From Paenibacillus sp. MMS20-IR301 (lineage in GTDB: Bacteria; Bacillota; Bacilli; Paenibacillales; Paenibacillaceae), in contig NZ_CP135275.1 of the NCBI RefSeq assembly GCF_032302195.1, positions 3,224,001-3,288,000 of the forward strand: a stretch of 64,000 bases of DNA, written 5' to 3'. Every line of letters starts with the position of its first letter. Position 1 is the stretch's first letter. The notes below the pieces were generated by a model. It did not search any database. It was not told the origin of the DNA and saw only the letters and a list, made by a program, of their open reading frames with translations. Shown here piece by piece: positions 1 through 8,360 of this stretch. Made by a program: the position numbers and the translations under genes.

Positions 1-463
1 CCGTAACACCCTTGCGGACCAGCGCTACAGTGGTATGCTCTGAAGCCAGCTGCAGCATATCCTTATCCCCGGATACAATCATTACCTGCCGGCCGGCGGC
101 ATCCGCCTCACGGGAGATCGTCCCGATAATATCATCAGCCTCATAGCCGCTGATCTCAAACTGCGGCACACCCAGCCCCTGCAGCAGCTCCTTCAGCAGC
201 GGGAACTGCCCGGAGAGCTCCGGCGGTGTTTTCTGGCGTCCGCCCTTGTAATCCTCATAGCCTTCATGCCGGAAGGTGATCTTCCCGGCATCAAAGGCAA
301 CAATCATATGACTCGGCTTATGCTCGTCAATCAGGCGCAGCAGCATCGTCGTAAATCCGTATACCGCATTCGTCTGCTGCCCCGCTGTATTCGTCAGCGG
401 CGGCATCGCGAAAAACGCCCGGTAAATGATATTATTTCCATCAATTAGTATCAGCTTGTCCAC
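1..463 (-). CDS. polA: DNA polymerase I, N-terminal part (runs off window)
   Basis: Reading down the minus strand from 463 gives VDKLILIDGNNIIYRAFFAM, the start of the 5'-3' exonuclease domain of DNA polymerase I, which removes RNA primers and fills gaps in replication and repair. Visible motifs are the metal-binding LIDGNN near residue 8, VAFDAG near residue 57 and SGYEADDIIGT near residue 103. About 154 codons are present; the rest, including the polymerase domain, lies beyond base 1. The start is a GTG (461-463) with a GAGG ribosome binding site 5' of it; no ATG fits the family N-terminus. It follows phoU on the same strand but is separated by a terminator hairpin, so it probably has its own promoter. 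In Bacillus polA also follows phoPR, which supports the call. Confidence 0.95.
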   Translation of the reverse strand, partial: MDKLILIDGNNIIYRAFFAMPPLTNTAGQQTNAVYGFTTMLLRLIDEHKPSHMIVAFDAGKITFRHEGYEDYKGGRQKTPPELSGQFPLLKELLQGLGVPQFEISGYEADDIIGTISREADAAGRQVMIVSGDKDMLQLASEHTTVALVRKGVT

Positions 464-582
464 ACTAGCACCTCGCCTTTTCTTGCTTGCTTCTTACATA
501 GTACCATATGCTCCGCATCAAAATGAACCTGAGCGGCCTGTAATGCAGGATTTCCAAACAGGGCCCATTTAAAACAAAAAAA

Positions 583-607
583 CAAGCCCCCGGGGAGAGG
601 GGGCTTG
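583..607 (-). terminator. Rho-independent terminator after phoU
   Basis: CAAGCCCCC (583-591) pairs with GGGGGCTTG (599-607) around a 7-base loop. On the minus strand it is followed by a run of T broken by one G. It lies 20 bases downstream of the phoU stop and separates phoU from polA. Confidence 0.85.
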
Positions 608-626
608 CCGTCAGCAATCTATTTCA

Positions 627-1286
627 CTATTGGTTCAAGTCCGGACGTTTACCTGTTACCAGATAAACTACACTTTCACCGATGTTCGTTGCATGGTCGG
701 CAATCCGCTCAATATAACGGCCAACCAGTGTAAGCAGCATCGCCTGATTCACGGATTCAGGCTTCTGAACCATGTAAGTATACAGTTCATTAATCATCGC
801 ACTGTACAGCCCGTCTACCTGATCGTCGTCCTGGGCCATTTTGTAAGCCAGATCCGTATTCTCATCCAGATAGGATTGAATGGCTTCTGTAATCATTCCA
901 GTCACAATCTCGGCCATCCGCGGAATATCCACAAGCGGCTTAATCAGCTGCTGTCCCTGAATGCGCATCGTCACCTTGGCTACATCCAGTGCCAGATCGC
1001 CCATACGTTCAAGGTCACTGGAAATTTTGAAGGCGACAATAATCCGGCGCAGATCCTTCGCTACCGGCTGCTGGGTAATAATCAGGCGTGAGCCGATCTC
1101 CATAATCCGGTCTTCCATAGCGTTAAGCCGCAAATCAGCTTTAACAATATCCTGGGCACGTGCAGTATCCAGGGTCTGCAGAGCTACTACTGCACCATCC
1201 AGTGCATCTGTTACATGTTCGCCCATCTGCTGCAGCAGTGTGCGCAGTTCTTCCAGATCTTTATCGAATTCTTTTCTGCGAATCAT
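627..1286 (-). CDS. phoU: Phosphate signalling regulator PhoU
   Basis: A 219-residue protein beginning MIRRKEFDKDLEEL, the normal PhoU length and start. PhoU is a cytoplasmic, metal-binding protein of two three-helix bundles that links the Pst transporter to the PhoR kinase and damps phosphate uptake. The two PhoU repeats are visible, each with a conserved E/D-x3-D patch (MEDRIMEIGSR and SSDLERMGDLALDVAK in the first, RYIERIADHATNIGESV in the second). The ATG at 1286 is chosen because GAGGAGGA lies upstream; a longer frame from 1313 has no ribosome binding site. It sits 70 bases after pstB, probably in one transcript, and ends at a strong terminator. Confidence 0.95.
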   Translation of the reverse strand: MIRRKEFDKDLEELRTLLQQMGEHVTDALDGAVVALQTLDTARAQDIVKADLRLNAMEDRIMEIGSRLIITQQPVAKDLRRIIVAFKISSDLERMGDLALDVAKVTMRIQGQQLIKPLVDIPRMAEIVTGMITEAIQSYLDENTDLAYKMAQDDDQVDGLYSAMINELYTYMVQKPESVNQAMLLTLVGRYIERIADHATNIGESVVYLVTGKRPDLNQ

Positions 1287-1356
1287 ATTGAAAACGATCC
1301 TCCTCAGTAACATATGGCCAGCTGATTTCTTTCCGGGAAGGAATTCCTGTTGCCGC

Positions 1357-2112
1357 TTAGCCGAAACGGCCGGAGATATAATCTTCAGTGCGGGAGTCTT
1401 TCGGATTCGAGAACAATTGCTCCGTATCCGCTGCCTCCACGATAACGCCGTTCAGGAAAAATACGGTGCGTCCCGATACACGGGCGGCCTGATGCATATT
1501 ATGCGTGACCATCACAATCGTATACTTATCCCGCAGTTCCTGTACCAGTTCCTCAATCTTCAGTGTAGATACCGGGTCAAGTGCGGAGGTTGCCTCATCC
1601 ATCAGCAGAATATCGGGCTGCACGGCAAGGGCTCTGGCAATACAGAGGCGCTGCTGTTGACCGCCGGACAAGCTGAGTGCAGACTTCTTGAGGAAGTCCT
1701 TCACTTCCTCCCACAGTGCAGACTGGCGCAGGCTTTGCTCTACAAGCTCATCTAGCTCAGCTTTGCTCTTCACACCGTGCAGGCGGGGACCGTAAGCCAC
1801 ATTGTCATAGATCGACTTAGGGAACGGGTTAGGCTGCTGGAATACCATACCGACCTGCTTGCGCAGGCTTTCCACTTCAATTTCGTCACTGTAAATATTT
1901 TTACCGCCAATGTTCACTGTTCCTTCAATACGTGTTCCGGGAATCATGTCGTTCATACGGTTTAGGGTACGCAGCAGGGTGGACTTTCCGCAGCCGGAGG
2001 GACCGATAAAAGCGGTAACCTGTTTCTCCGGAATACGCAGATCCACATTCTTCAGTGCGTGGAATGACTCATAGAAGAGATCAAGCTTCTCTATGTCAAT
2101 GATGGATTTCAT
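1357..2112 (-). CDS. pstB: Phosphate ABC transporter ATP-binding protein PstB
   Basis: A 251-residue ABC ATPase that energises high-affinity phosphate import through PstC/PstA. Walker A is GPSGCGKST (37-45), followed by a Q-loop in [18 protein letters not shown], the signature LSGGQQQRL and Walker [14 protein letters not shown]. The [16 protein letters not shown] segment is typical of PstB rather than other ABC ATPases. The usual partners pstS, pstC and pstA are not in the window: the gene upstream is phoP. The pair pstB-phoU is therefore either a second, detached copy or a split of the pst operon. PhoP-box-like repeats lie about 55-90 bases upstream of the start. Confidence 0.95.
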   Translation of the reverse strand: MKSIIDIEKLDLFYESFHALKNVDLRIPEKQVTAFIGPSGCGKSTLLRTLNRMNDMIPGTRIEGTVNIGGKNIYSDEIEVESLRKQVGMVFQQPNPFPKSIYDNVAYGPRLHGVKSKAELDELVEQSLRQSALWEEVKDFLKKSALSLSGGQQQRLCIARALAVQPDILLMDEATSALDPVSTLKIEELVQELRDKYTIVMVTHNMHQAARVSGRTVFFLNGVIVEAADTEQLFSNPKDSRTEDYISGRFG

Positions 2113-2165
2113 TAGTTTATATTATCTCCTTCTCATCATCTTCGTTCCCCATGATAAGCTTTCAG

Positions 2166-2204
2166 TGTAAATAGAGCTCCAGAGAATTGTTAACGCTGTG
2201 TAAA
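2166..2204 (-). promoter_or_regulatory. Candidate PhoP boxes upstream of pstB
   Basis: On the pstB coding strand the hexamers TTTACA (2199-2204), TTAACA (2188-2193) and TTTACA (2166-2171) occur at offsets of 11 and 22 bases, i.e. on one face of the helix. B. subtilis PhoP binds direct repeats of TT(A/T/C)ACA spaced by about 5 bases, and this layout fits. A weak -10 (TATCAT) lies about 9 bases after the last hexamer. The position between phoP and pstB suggests that phosphate starvation directly induces pstB-phoU. The match was found by eye. Confidence 0.6.
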
Positions 2205-2248
2205 ATCAAAAATCAGGAAAAGTGTATCAGAAAGAGAACACCGCCATT

Positions 2249-2977
2249 TTAAATGACCGGTGCTCTCTTCTTGTTCACAACCAGCTTATAGCCAACACCG
2301 CGGATCGAATCGATATGCACGGATTCCGGATCCAGCTCAAGCTTCTTGCGCAGTGAGCTGACATGAACATCCACGGTACGCTGGCCCCCGATATAATCGA
2401 AGCCCCAGACCGCATTCATCAGATCATCACGCGTCAGCACTACACCCGGCTTGCGGGCCAGATATAACAGAACCTCGAATTCCTTAGGGCGCAGGTTGAT
2501 GCTCTGTCCCCCAAGCGATACCTCATAACGCTCCGGATAAATCTCCAGCTGTCCCAGAATAATGGTGGATGCGGATACCGCTGCTTCCGGAGGCGTCTCC
2601 TCAGCCAGCCCTGAGATCCGCCGCAGAACCGCACTGACACGGGCCAGCAGCTCGGATACGCCAAACGGCTTCGTTATATAATCATCCGCTCCGGACTTTA
2701 GCCCCCGGACTACATCTTCTTCAGCATTTTTAGCCGTAAGCACAATAACCGGTGTGCGTATGCCTTGTCCCCGCAGCTTATCCAGGATGTCGATGCCATT
2801 CATGCCTGGCAGCATAAGATCCAGTACGATTAAGTCAAAAGGTTCTCTAGTCGCACGGTCATATCCTGCCGTTCCATGATCCTCCACCGTCACTTCATAG
2901 CCTTCCTGTGTCAGGTTATAAGACAGCAGCCGGGCCAGTGTCGGTTCGTCTTCAATGACAAGCAATCGTTGTGCCAT
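2249..2977 (-). CDS. phoP: Phosphate response regulator PhoP (OmpR family)
   Basis: A 242-residue OmpR-type response regulator: receiver domain (1-120) with the acidic pair E9-D10, phospho-acceptor Asp53 in VLDLMLPGMNG, and Lys in the ITKPF motif; then a winged-helix DNA-binding domain (about 140-238) with the RPKEFEVLLYLARKPG and VDVHVSSLRKKL segments. Flanked by phoR, pstB and phoU, it is most likely PhoP, which activates Pi uptake and scavenging genes when phosphorylated. It is 160 bases downstream of phoR. In Bacillus the order is phoP then phoR, so the pair is inverted here. Start ATG at 2977 is the family start, with a GGGGGAACC purine run upstream. Confidence 0.88.
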   Translation of the reverse strand: MAQRLLVIEDEPTLARLLSYNLTQEGYEVTVEDHGTAGYDRATREPFDLIVLDLMLPGMNGIDILDKLRGQGIRTPVIVLTAKNAEEDVVRGLKSGADDYITKPFGVSELLARVSAVLRRISGLAEETPPEAAVSASTIILGQLEIYPERYEVSLGGQSINLRPKEFEVLLYLARKPGVVLTRDDLMNAVWGFDYIGGQRTVDVHVSSLRKKLELDPESVHIDSIRGVGYKLVVNKKRAPVI

Positions 2978-3078
2978 AGGTTCCCCCGTCTTTTCTTAGG
3001 TTATAAATTTTACAAAACTGCATACATGCCCATCATAGCACCACAATATTAACTGGGTGTAAAATTCCGAATTTAATA

Positions 3079-3121
3079 TTAACCCCTTGCTAACATATAT
3101 GCAAATTTAACAAATTTCACA
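3079..3121. promoter_or_regulatory. AT-rich phoR-phoP gap with PhoP-box-like hexamers
   Basis: On the plus strand TTAACC (3079-3084) and CTAACA (3090-3095) are offset by 11 bases, with TTAACA (3107-3112) and TTCACA (3116-3121) nearby. They lie in the AT-rich gap upstream of phoP. The hexamers are on the strand opposite to phoP transcription and the spacing of the last two is irregular, so this is a weak candidate for PhoP autoregulation. Confidence 0.3.
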
Positions 3122-3137
3122 CACCGGGTTAATCGGA

Positions 3138-4931
3138 CTATTCGCTTTCTTCCTGCAGCAGCGGCAATTCAAGAATGAAAGAGCTGCCGATGCCCAGATC
3201 ACTCTCTACTGTAATGGAGCCGCGGTGCAGGTCTACCAGATGCTTCACAATCGACAGGCCCAGGCCTGTTCCGCCGGAGCTTCTGGAGCGGGCTTTGTCC
3301 ACCCGGTAGAACCGTTCGAAGATGCGCGGCAGATCCTTGCGCGGTATCCCCATCCCGGTATCGCTGACAGTAAAGCGTACAGATTCTGAGCCGTTCTTCT
3401 TCTGGACGTTAATTACGGTAACTCTGACATTGCCGCCGTCCTGGGTATAATTGATTGCATTGGAGAGCAGATTCATGAAAATCTGGCGCAGCTTGTCCTC
3501 ATCCCCCTCGATGAACAATTCCGGAGGGACCTCCGCGCTGAGACTGATCTTCTTCTTCTCTGCGACCTTACTAAGCGTCTCAAGCACGGAATCAAAGAAA
3601 TCTATCAGATGCACAGGCGAGCATTCCAGCTGGACGCGCTTGGATTCGATTTTGGACAGCTCCAGGATATCTCCGATCAGACGGTTCAGCCGTTCATTCT
3701 CGTCATAGATAATCTGCAGGAAGGAACGGGCCGTCTTCTCATCCGTGACCCCGCCGCCAAGCAGCGTTTCGGCAAAGCCTTTGACCGCAGCGACCGGCGT
3801 CTTCAGCTCATGGGAGACATTGGCGACGAATTCGCTGCGCATTCTTTCCAGCCGGCGGATTTCCGTTACCTCCTGGAGATGGAACAGCATCCCGCGCGTT
3901 GAACCGTCCTGTATCATCGGCACACCGTCCAGACGGACAATCCGCTCCACCGGATTATAGATTATCCGTTCATCATGAATCGGTTCATTATCAGCGATCC
4001 CCTGCTCCATCAGGCGGGTCAGCTCATAATGATGTTTGATCTCTTTGTAGGAATGTCCGGTTACCTCACTGTTCTTCACATCAAGCAGCCGTTCGGCAGC
4101 CAGGTTAAGCAGGGCAATTTCTCCCTCGGCATTAATCATTACAACCCCGCCGGTCATGTTGTCGAGTACGCTTTGCAGGAGTCCCTCGTTATCGCGGATC
4201 GTCTTCAGCTGGGCCTGCAGACTGTCTGCCATCGCGTTGATGGCTGTGGCCAGCTGGCCGATTTCATCCCTGCGGTTCATCGGCACCCGGGCATCATAAT
4301 CCAGATCCGTGATGCGTCTTGCTACCCGGGTAATCTGCTCCAGCGGTGAGGTCATGCTCGATGCAACCTTGTAGCTCACGAATGTGGCCGCGATGAAGAG
4401 CAGTACGAGTCCGCCCGCCATTATCATCCACGCCCGGTTCAGCCCTTCAGTCACGGCATCCAGCCCCATCGACAGCCGGATATATCCGTCAAAGCCCTGA
4501 TCTGAGACTACGGCACCTGCTACATAGAGCATCTCGCGGTCCAGCGTATCACTGTAACGGATTGCCCGGCCAATTCCCTCCTTGGCGGCAAGCAGCTCCT
4601 CCTCACGGGTAGAGTGGTTGTCCATTTCCAGCGGATTCCGCTCTGAATCTCCGATAACCCGGCCTTCCTTCGTAATGAAAGTAATGCGTGAGCCGGTCAG
4701 CTCAGAGATCTGCCGGGCCTGGTCCGTATAGTAGTCCATCGCGTCCGGACTGTTCATATCCTTGAATGAAAAAGTGCCGGATAGCAGTTTTATTTCCCGG
4801 GACATGTTTTCTTCCAGCACGGAAATATGTGAATCCTTAAACAGCTGAGCCATTGTAATGCCAGCCCCGAGCATAGATATTCCGATCAGGGCCATCAGTA
4901 TGAAGGTAAGTCGAATGCGGAACGGTTTCAT
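3138..4931 (-). CDS. phoR: Phosphate sensor histidine kinase PhoR
   Basis: A 597-residue membrane kinase. An N-terminal transmembrane segment (about 10-30) is followed by an extracytoplasmic PAS-like sensor region (ITFITKEGRVIGDSERNP), a second membrane segment (about 165-190), HAMP, a cytoplasmic PAS domain (DNMTGGVVMINAEGEIALLN), the HisKA motif FVANVSHELKTP with the phosphorylated His, and the ATP-binding boxes N (MNLLSNAINYT), G1 (DTGMGIP) and G2 (GGTGLGLSIVKHLV). Length and domain order match PhoR (about 580 residues in B. subtilis). ATG at 4931 is preferred, with AGAGGA 9 bases upstream; an in-frame TTG directly before it (4934) is possible. A hexamer pair TTTACA/TTGATA offset by 11 bases lies upstream (5021-5037). 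Confidence 0.88.
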   Translation of the reverse strand: MKPFRIRLTFILMALIGISMLGAGITMAQLFKDSHISVLEENMSREIKLLSGTFSFKDMNSPDAMDYYTDQARQISELTGSRITFITKEGRVIGDSERNPLEMDNHSTREEELLAAKEGIGRAIRYSDTLDREMLYVAGAVVSDQGFDGYIRLSMGLDAVTEGLNRAWMIMAGGLVLLFIAATFVSYKVASSMTSPLEQITRVARRITDLDYDARVPMNRRDEIGQLATAINAMADSLQAQLKTIRDNEGLLQSVLDNMTGGVVMINAEGEIALLNLAAERLLDVKNSEVTGHSYKEIKHHYELTRLMEQGIADNEPIHDERIIYNPVERIVRLDGVPMIQDGSTRGMLFHLQEVTEIRRLERMRSEFVANVSHELKTPVAAVKGFAETLLGGGVTDEKTARSFLQIIYDENERLNRLIGDILELSKIESKRVQLECSPVHLIDFFDSVLETLSKVAEKKKISLSAEVPPELFIEGDEDKLRQIFMNLLSNAINYTQDGGNVRVTVINVQKKNGSESVRFTVSDTGMGIPRKDLPRIFERFYRVDKARSRSSGGTGLGLSIVKHLVDLHRGSITVESDLGIGSSFILELPLLQEESE

Positions 4932-5165
4932 CAATAGCAGTCCTCTTCCTTGTCGTTATGTCTGTGTCCTTGAGAACATCCTAACCCCATTTCCGTCAAA
5001 ATACCAGTTGCTGACCGGATTATCAACGCATTGTAAAATGGGTGCAAGCGTCTGGAGCCAGTGGTATGAGCAGGAGTAACGCCGCAATTAGGGTGAACGC
5101 TCCGCAAACGGACCGCTGTTTAAGAGGGAGAAGTTGCGCAAATTCTTATAAAAACATATCTCACA

Positions 5166-5202
5166 CAAAAGACCTCTTTCATCAAGTGAAAGAGGTCTTT
5201 TG
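5166..5202 (-). terminator. Terminator after fumarase
   Basis: A perfect 16-bp stem, CAAAAGACCTCTTTCA (5166-5181) with TGAAAGAGGTCTTTTG (5187-5202), around a 5-base loop. The symmetrical A/T-rich base lets it work on either strand; it lies 31 bases past the fumarase stop. Confidence 0.85.
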
Positions 5203-5232
5203 TACTGAAACCTGCCGTTAACAGCAAGCTGC

Positions 5233-6900
5233 TTATTTAAATACCGGCTCCTTGAACTGGGCCAGCCGGGCAGCAGAGTCCTTCTCGACATCCGCATGCA
5301 GGCTGTTGCCGTGCGCATCCATCGTCACAATTGCAGCAAAGCCGTCTACCTGCAGATGCCACATCGCTTCAGGAATTCCAAATTCCATGAAGTCTACTGA
5401 ATTCACTTTTTTGATGCATTCGGCATAATACTGCGCTGCCCCGCCGATGGCATTGAGATAGACACCGCCGTGCTCGCCCAGCGCCTTCAAGGTTTTGGGT
5501 CCCATACCGCCTTTACCAATTACGGCGCGGATGCCGAATTTCTTAATAATATCGCCCTGATACGGCTCCTCGCGGATACTTGTCGTCGGTCCTGCGGCCT
5601 TCACATGCCAGCCGTCCTCATCCTTTAGCATGACCGGCCCGCAGTGGTAAATAACCGCACCGTTCAGATCAACAGGAGCCTCATGGTCCATGAGGTATTT
5701 GTGCAGGGCATCGCGTCCGGTATGCATCTCCCCGGAGAGAATGACCACATCACCGACCCGCAGGCTGCGGATATCCTCCTCACTGATCGGGGTGGTCAGG
5801 CGGATCTCGCGCGAACCAGTCGAGGCAGGTGCCGCCGGGGCGGCACCTGCAGCTTCAGCACCTGTCATGCCGGCTGGTGCCGCAGGAATAACCGCATCCT
5901 CAGGTGTGATACCGGATAGTACAGCACCTGAAGCAGATACAGCGACAGGCTCAGCTGCCGGCACTCCGGCGCCGTTGCCGTCTACGGAAATTCCGGTTCC
6001 GCTCTCATACAGCCATTCCCGGATGCTGCCGGTTGCCGGATCAACCAGAACACCCTGGCGGCGGAAGGCCCAGCAGTTATAAGCCACTGAGACAAAAAAG
6101 CTCGCCGGCAGGCGGTTCATGACCCCTATCTTGCAGCCCAGCAGCGTAACCTCACCGCCGAAGCCCATCGTGCCGATACCCAGCTTGTTGGCATTATCCA
6201 TAATATACTGCTCCAGCTTAGCCAAATCTTCAACCGGGTTCACATCCTCCACCTTGCGGAACAGCTGCTTCTTCGCCAGCTCGTATCCGGTGGTGCGGTC
6301 GCCCCCGATTCCTACGCCGATGAACCCGGCACTGCAGCCCTGGCCCTGGGCCTGGTAGACCGAATGGAGAATACATTTACGGATGCCGTCAAGATCACGC
6401 CCCGCTTTGCCCAGACCTTCAAGCTCTGCCGGGAGGCTATACTGAATATTCTTGTTCTCACAGCCGCCGCCCTTTAGAATGAGCCGCACATCAATGCCCG
6501 ATTCTTCCCACTGCTCGAAATGGATCACGGGAGTTCCTGCGCCAAGATTGTCGCCGCTGTTCTCGCCGGTAAGCGAATCTACGGAATTGGGACGCAGCTT
6601 GCCGTTCTTCGTTGCCCGGACCACAGCGTTATGAATATCCTTCTTCATCTCTATCTGATTTACACCTACAGGCGTGTGGATAATAAAAGTCGGCATTCCT
6701 GTATCCTGACAGATCGGGGATACCTGATGCTCAGCCATGCCGATGTTCCGGGCGATTGTGGTGAGTGCCAGTCCGGAGCGGGTTGCCTGATCTTCCAGCG
6801 CCCGCCCTCTGGCTACAGCCCGGCGCACATCACCCGGCAAATTCGTGGAGGTCTCTACGATCAGATCATAAACGCTGTCTTCAAAATGCTGCATCTTCAT
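5233..6900 (-). CDS. Class I (iron-sulfur) fumarate hydratase, fused alpha-beta
   Basis: A 555-residue enzyme that interconverts fumarate and malate in the TCA cycle using a [4Fe-4S] cluster. The alpha part (1-300) has the expected cluster cysteines: Cys64 in SPICQDTGMP, Cys189 in GQGCSAGFIGVGIGG and Cys276 in VAYNCWAFR. The beta part (about 365-555) has GDVVILSGEMHTGRDA, YHCGPVM and GKGGMG motifs. The two parts, separate genes in many bacteria, are joined by an Ala/Pro-rich linker of about 55 residues (308-363). The start ATG has GGAGAGGAG just upstream. It is transcribed alone, divergently from yfbR. Related tartrate dehydratases share the fold, but a genome setting beside mdh, icd and citZ favours fumarase. 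Confidence 0.85.
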   Translation of the reverse strand: MKMQHFEDSVYDLIVETSTNLPGDVRRAVARGRALEDQATRSGLALTTIARNIGMAEHQVSPICQDTGMPTFIIHTPVGVNQIEMKKDIHNAVVRATKNGKLRPNSVDSLTGENSGDNLGAGTPVIHFEQWEESGIDVRLILKGGGCENKNIQYSLPAELEGLGKAGRDLDGIRKCILHSVYQAQGQGCSAGFIGVGIGGDRTTGYELAKKQLFRKVEDVNPVEDLAKLEQYIMDNANKLGIGTMGFGGEVTLLGCKIGVMNRLPASFFVSVAYNCWAFRRQGVLVDPATGSIREWLYESGTGISVDGNGAGVPAAEPVAVSASGAVLSGITPEDAVIPAAPAGMTGAEAAGAAPAAPASTGSREIRLTTPISEEDIRSLRVGDVVILSGEMHTGRDALHKYLMDHEAPVDLNGAVIYHCGPVMLKDEDGWHVKAAGPTTSIREEPYQGDIIKKFGIRAVIGKGGMGPKTLKALGEHGGVYLNAIGGAAQYYAECIKKVNSVDFMEFGIPEAMWHLQVDGFAAIVTMDAHGNSLHADVEKDSAARLAQFKEPVFK

Positions 6901-6977
6901 TCAGTCTCCTCTCCAGCTATATCAAGCCGCTCTAACTCTGTTACAATTAGTTATTATAATATCATAATAAGCGGCTC

Positions 6978-7604
6978 ATGAAAGGGGTTACTTCAAAATT
7001 GAACTACCATTTCTCCGCCTATCTCTACCGGCTGCAGTATATCCGGCGCTGGAGCCTCATGCGCAGCACCGCCCCGGAGAACGTGGCGCAGCATTCGTTC
7101 CAGACTGCCCTGCTGGCGCACATGCTGTGCACCATCGGCAATGTCCACTTCGGCCGGTCGCTGAACGCCGACCGCGCGGCTGTGGTGGCGCTGTTCCACG
7201 ACGCCACCGAGGTCTTCACCGGCGATATCGCCACGCCGGTGAAGCACAACAATCCGCGGCTGCTGTCCAGCTTCCGCGAGATGGAGCGTGTCGCCGCCGA
7301 GCGGCTGGCGGCGATGATCCCGCCGGAGCTTGGCGCAGTCTATGCGCCGCTCCTGCAGCCCCAAGACAGCCCGCCCGGCTCCGAGGACGCCGGGCTGCTC
7401 CGGTACGTCAAGGCGGCGGATGTGCTGGATGCCTATTTGAAATGCACCCTGGAGACCGCCGCCGGCAACCGCGAGTTCGGTGCGGCCAAGGAGCAGACCG
7501 CAGCGAAGCTGAAGGGGCTGGCCCTGCCCGAGCTGGAATACTTCCTCACCCACATGGCACCCGGTTTCGAGCTGTCGCTGGACGAGCTGTCGGCTGATGA
7601 GTGA
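6978..7604 (+). CDS. yfbR: HD-domain 5'-deoxynucleotidase, YfbR type
   Basis: A 208-residue HD-superfamily phosphohydrolase that closely follows E. coli YfbR, which dephosphorylates dNMPs. The key residues line up with a constant offset of 6 from the E. coli protein: Arg24-Trp25 (nucleotide pocket), His39 (in ENVAQHS), His74-Asp75 (LFHDATEV) and Asp83 (TGD), with a further Asp in YVKAADVLDAYLKC. The ATG at 6978 has no good ribosome binding site; the TTG at 6999 is preceded by AAAGGGG and matches the E. coli N-terminus better, so the true protein may be seven residues shorter. The gene is visibly GC-rich in third positions and stands alone, divergent from fumarase. No terminator was found. Confidence 0.88.
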   Translation: MKGVTSKLNYHFSAYLYRLQYIRRWSLMRSTAPENVAQHSFQTALLAHMLCTIGNVHFGRSLNADRAAVVALFHDATEVFTGDIATPVKHNNPRLLSSFREMERVAAERLAAMIPPELGAVYAPLLQPQDSPPGSEDAGLLRYVKAADVLDAYLKCTLETAAGNREFGAAKEQTAAKLKGLALPELEYFLTHMAPGFELSLDELSADE

Positions 7605-7803
7605 GGCCGCCTGCCGGCAACGTCCAAGCCATCTGCCCCATAGTTTGTGCAGGCCTTCCTCCAGAAGTAGTTGTGAGCTTTCAATGCGCCCTATATTACA
7701 GGAACTAAACCACCCTGCAGGTGCGCTTAGCCGGTACTCTGTTGTCCCGTTGAAGGCTTGACCTGTGCCAAGCGAATAGGCAGTCCGCGCAATGCTTATC
7801 CCA

Positions 7804-8083
7804 GCTAATCGCTTAGCGTAACGGACATGAGAGACGCTAAATTGTGGATAAGTACCCGAATCCCTGCCCTTGCGGACACCAGCGCCGTTATTTCCCCGGG
7901 AAAGTGAAGCTGGCACCTGAAAAGCAGGGAATAAGGTCCATGGTGTCCCCAAGCCCGCTGAATAGGCCGCAAATGAGCTATTAAAGGCTGTGGTGTCCGT
8001 CAATCGGACTCCTTTTGACCCGGAGTACTGACATTTGCCTCTTATATTACGCTCCAGCGCCGCATTCGGCTTACTTGTGGGAC
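7804..8083. repeat. Dispersed intergenic repeat, copy A
   Basis: This 280-base stretch is colinear with 47113-47388. Shared blocks in the same order are GCTTAGCGTNACGGAC, GAGAGACGNTAA, CAGCGCCGTTATTTC, GGTGTCC (twice), a GCTGTGGTGTCC block and an (A/G)CGCC(A/G)CATT(C/T)GGCTT end block. It has no convincing reading frame; frames through it on the minus strand are continuations of the antisense of yfbR. The gap 7605-8360 holds this repeat and the terminator at 8253. Confidence 0.6.
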
Positions 8084-8252
8084 TTTGCCCAAATTTGCTC
8101 TTTGACATTGCCGCCTTCGTTCTTTAGCCAGCGGCGTTTTCCCATCTATTTCACGAGTGCCGCGGCATCCGGGCTCTCCCCATATTGTTCTCCGCCGCTT
8201 TAGTCACTGTTTTACCTTTATCCACATTTTTTGCATTGTATATTTCTAAACA

Positions 8253-8285
8253 GCGGAAAAGCCAGCCCGCCGGCTGGCCTTCCGC
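8253..8285 (-). terminator. Terminator-like hairpin after the SDR gene
   Basis: GCGGAA + GCCAGCC (8253-8267) pairs with GGCTGGC + TTCCGC (8272-8285). The T run on the minus strand is inside the stem (TTTT), so termination may be moderate. It lies 76 bases beyond the SDR stop. Confidence 0.55.
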
Positions 8286-8360
8286 ACCTGATTCTGCCCG
8301 ATTAATCCTGCTCTTTCACCGGGTTATTTATACTTCCAGAAGCCGCTCATCCCTGCGGCC

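Noticed and set aside
2231..2270. Hairpin GAGAACACCG/CGGTGCTCTC at the phoP stop as a terminator
   Set aside because: It overlaps the end of the gene and has only TTTC after the stem, so I did not list it as a feature; some attenuation is possible.
6993..8108. A 371-codon minus-strand open frame across yfbR and the following gap
   Set aside because: It is antisense to a gene with a complete catalytic signature and continues into a dispersed repeat; low-complexity Gln/Arg/Gly composition and no ribosome binding site.
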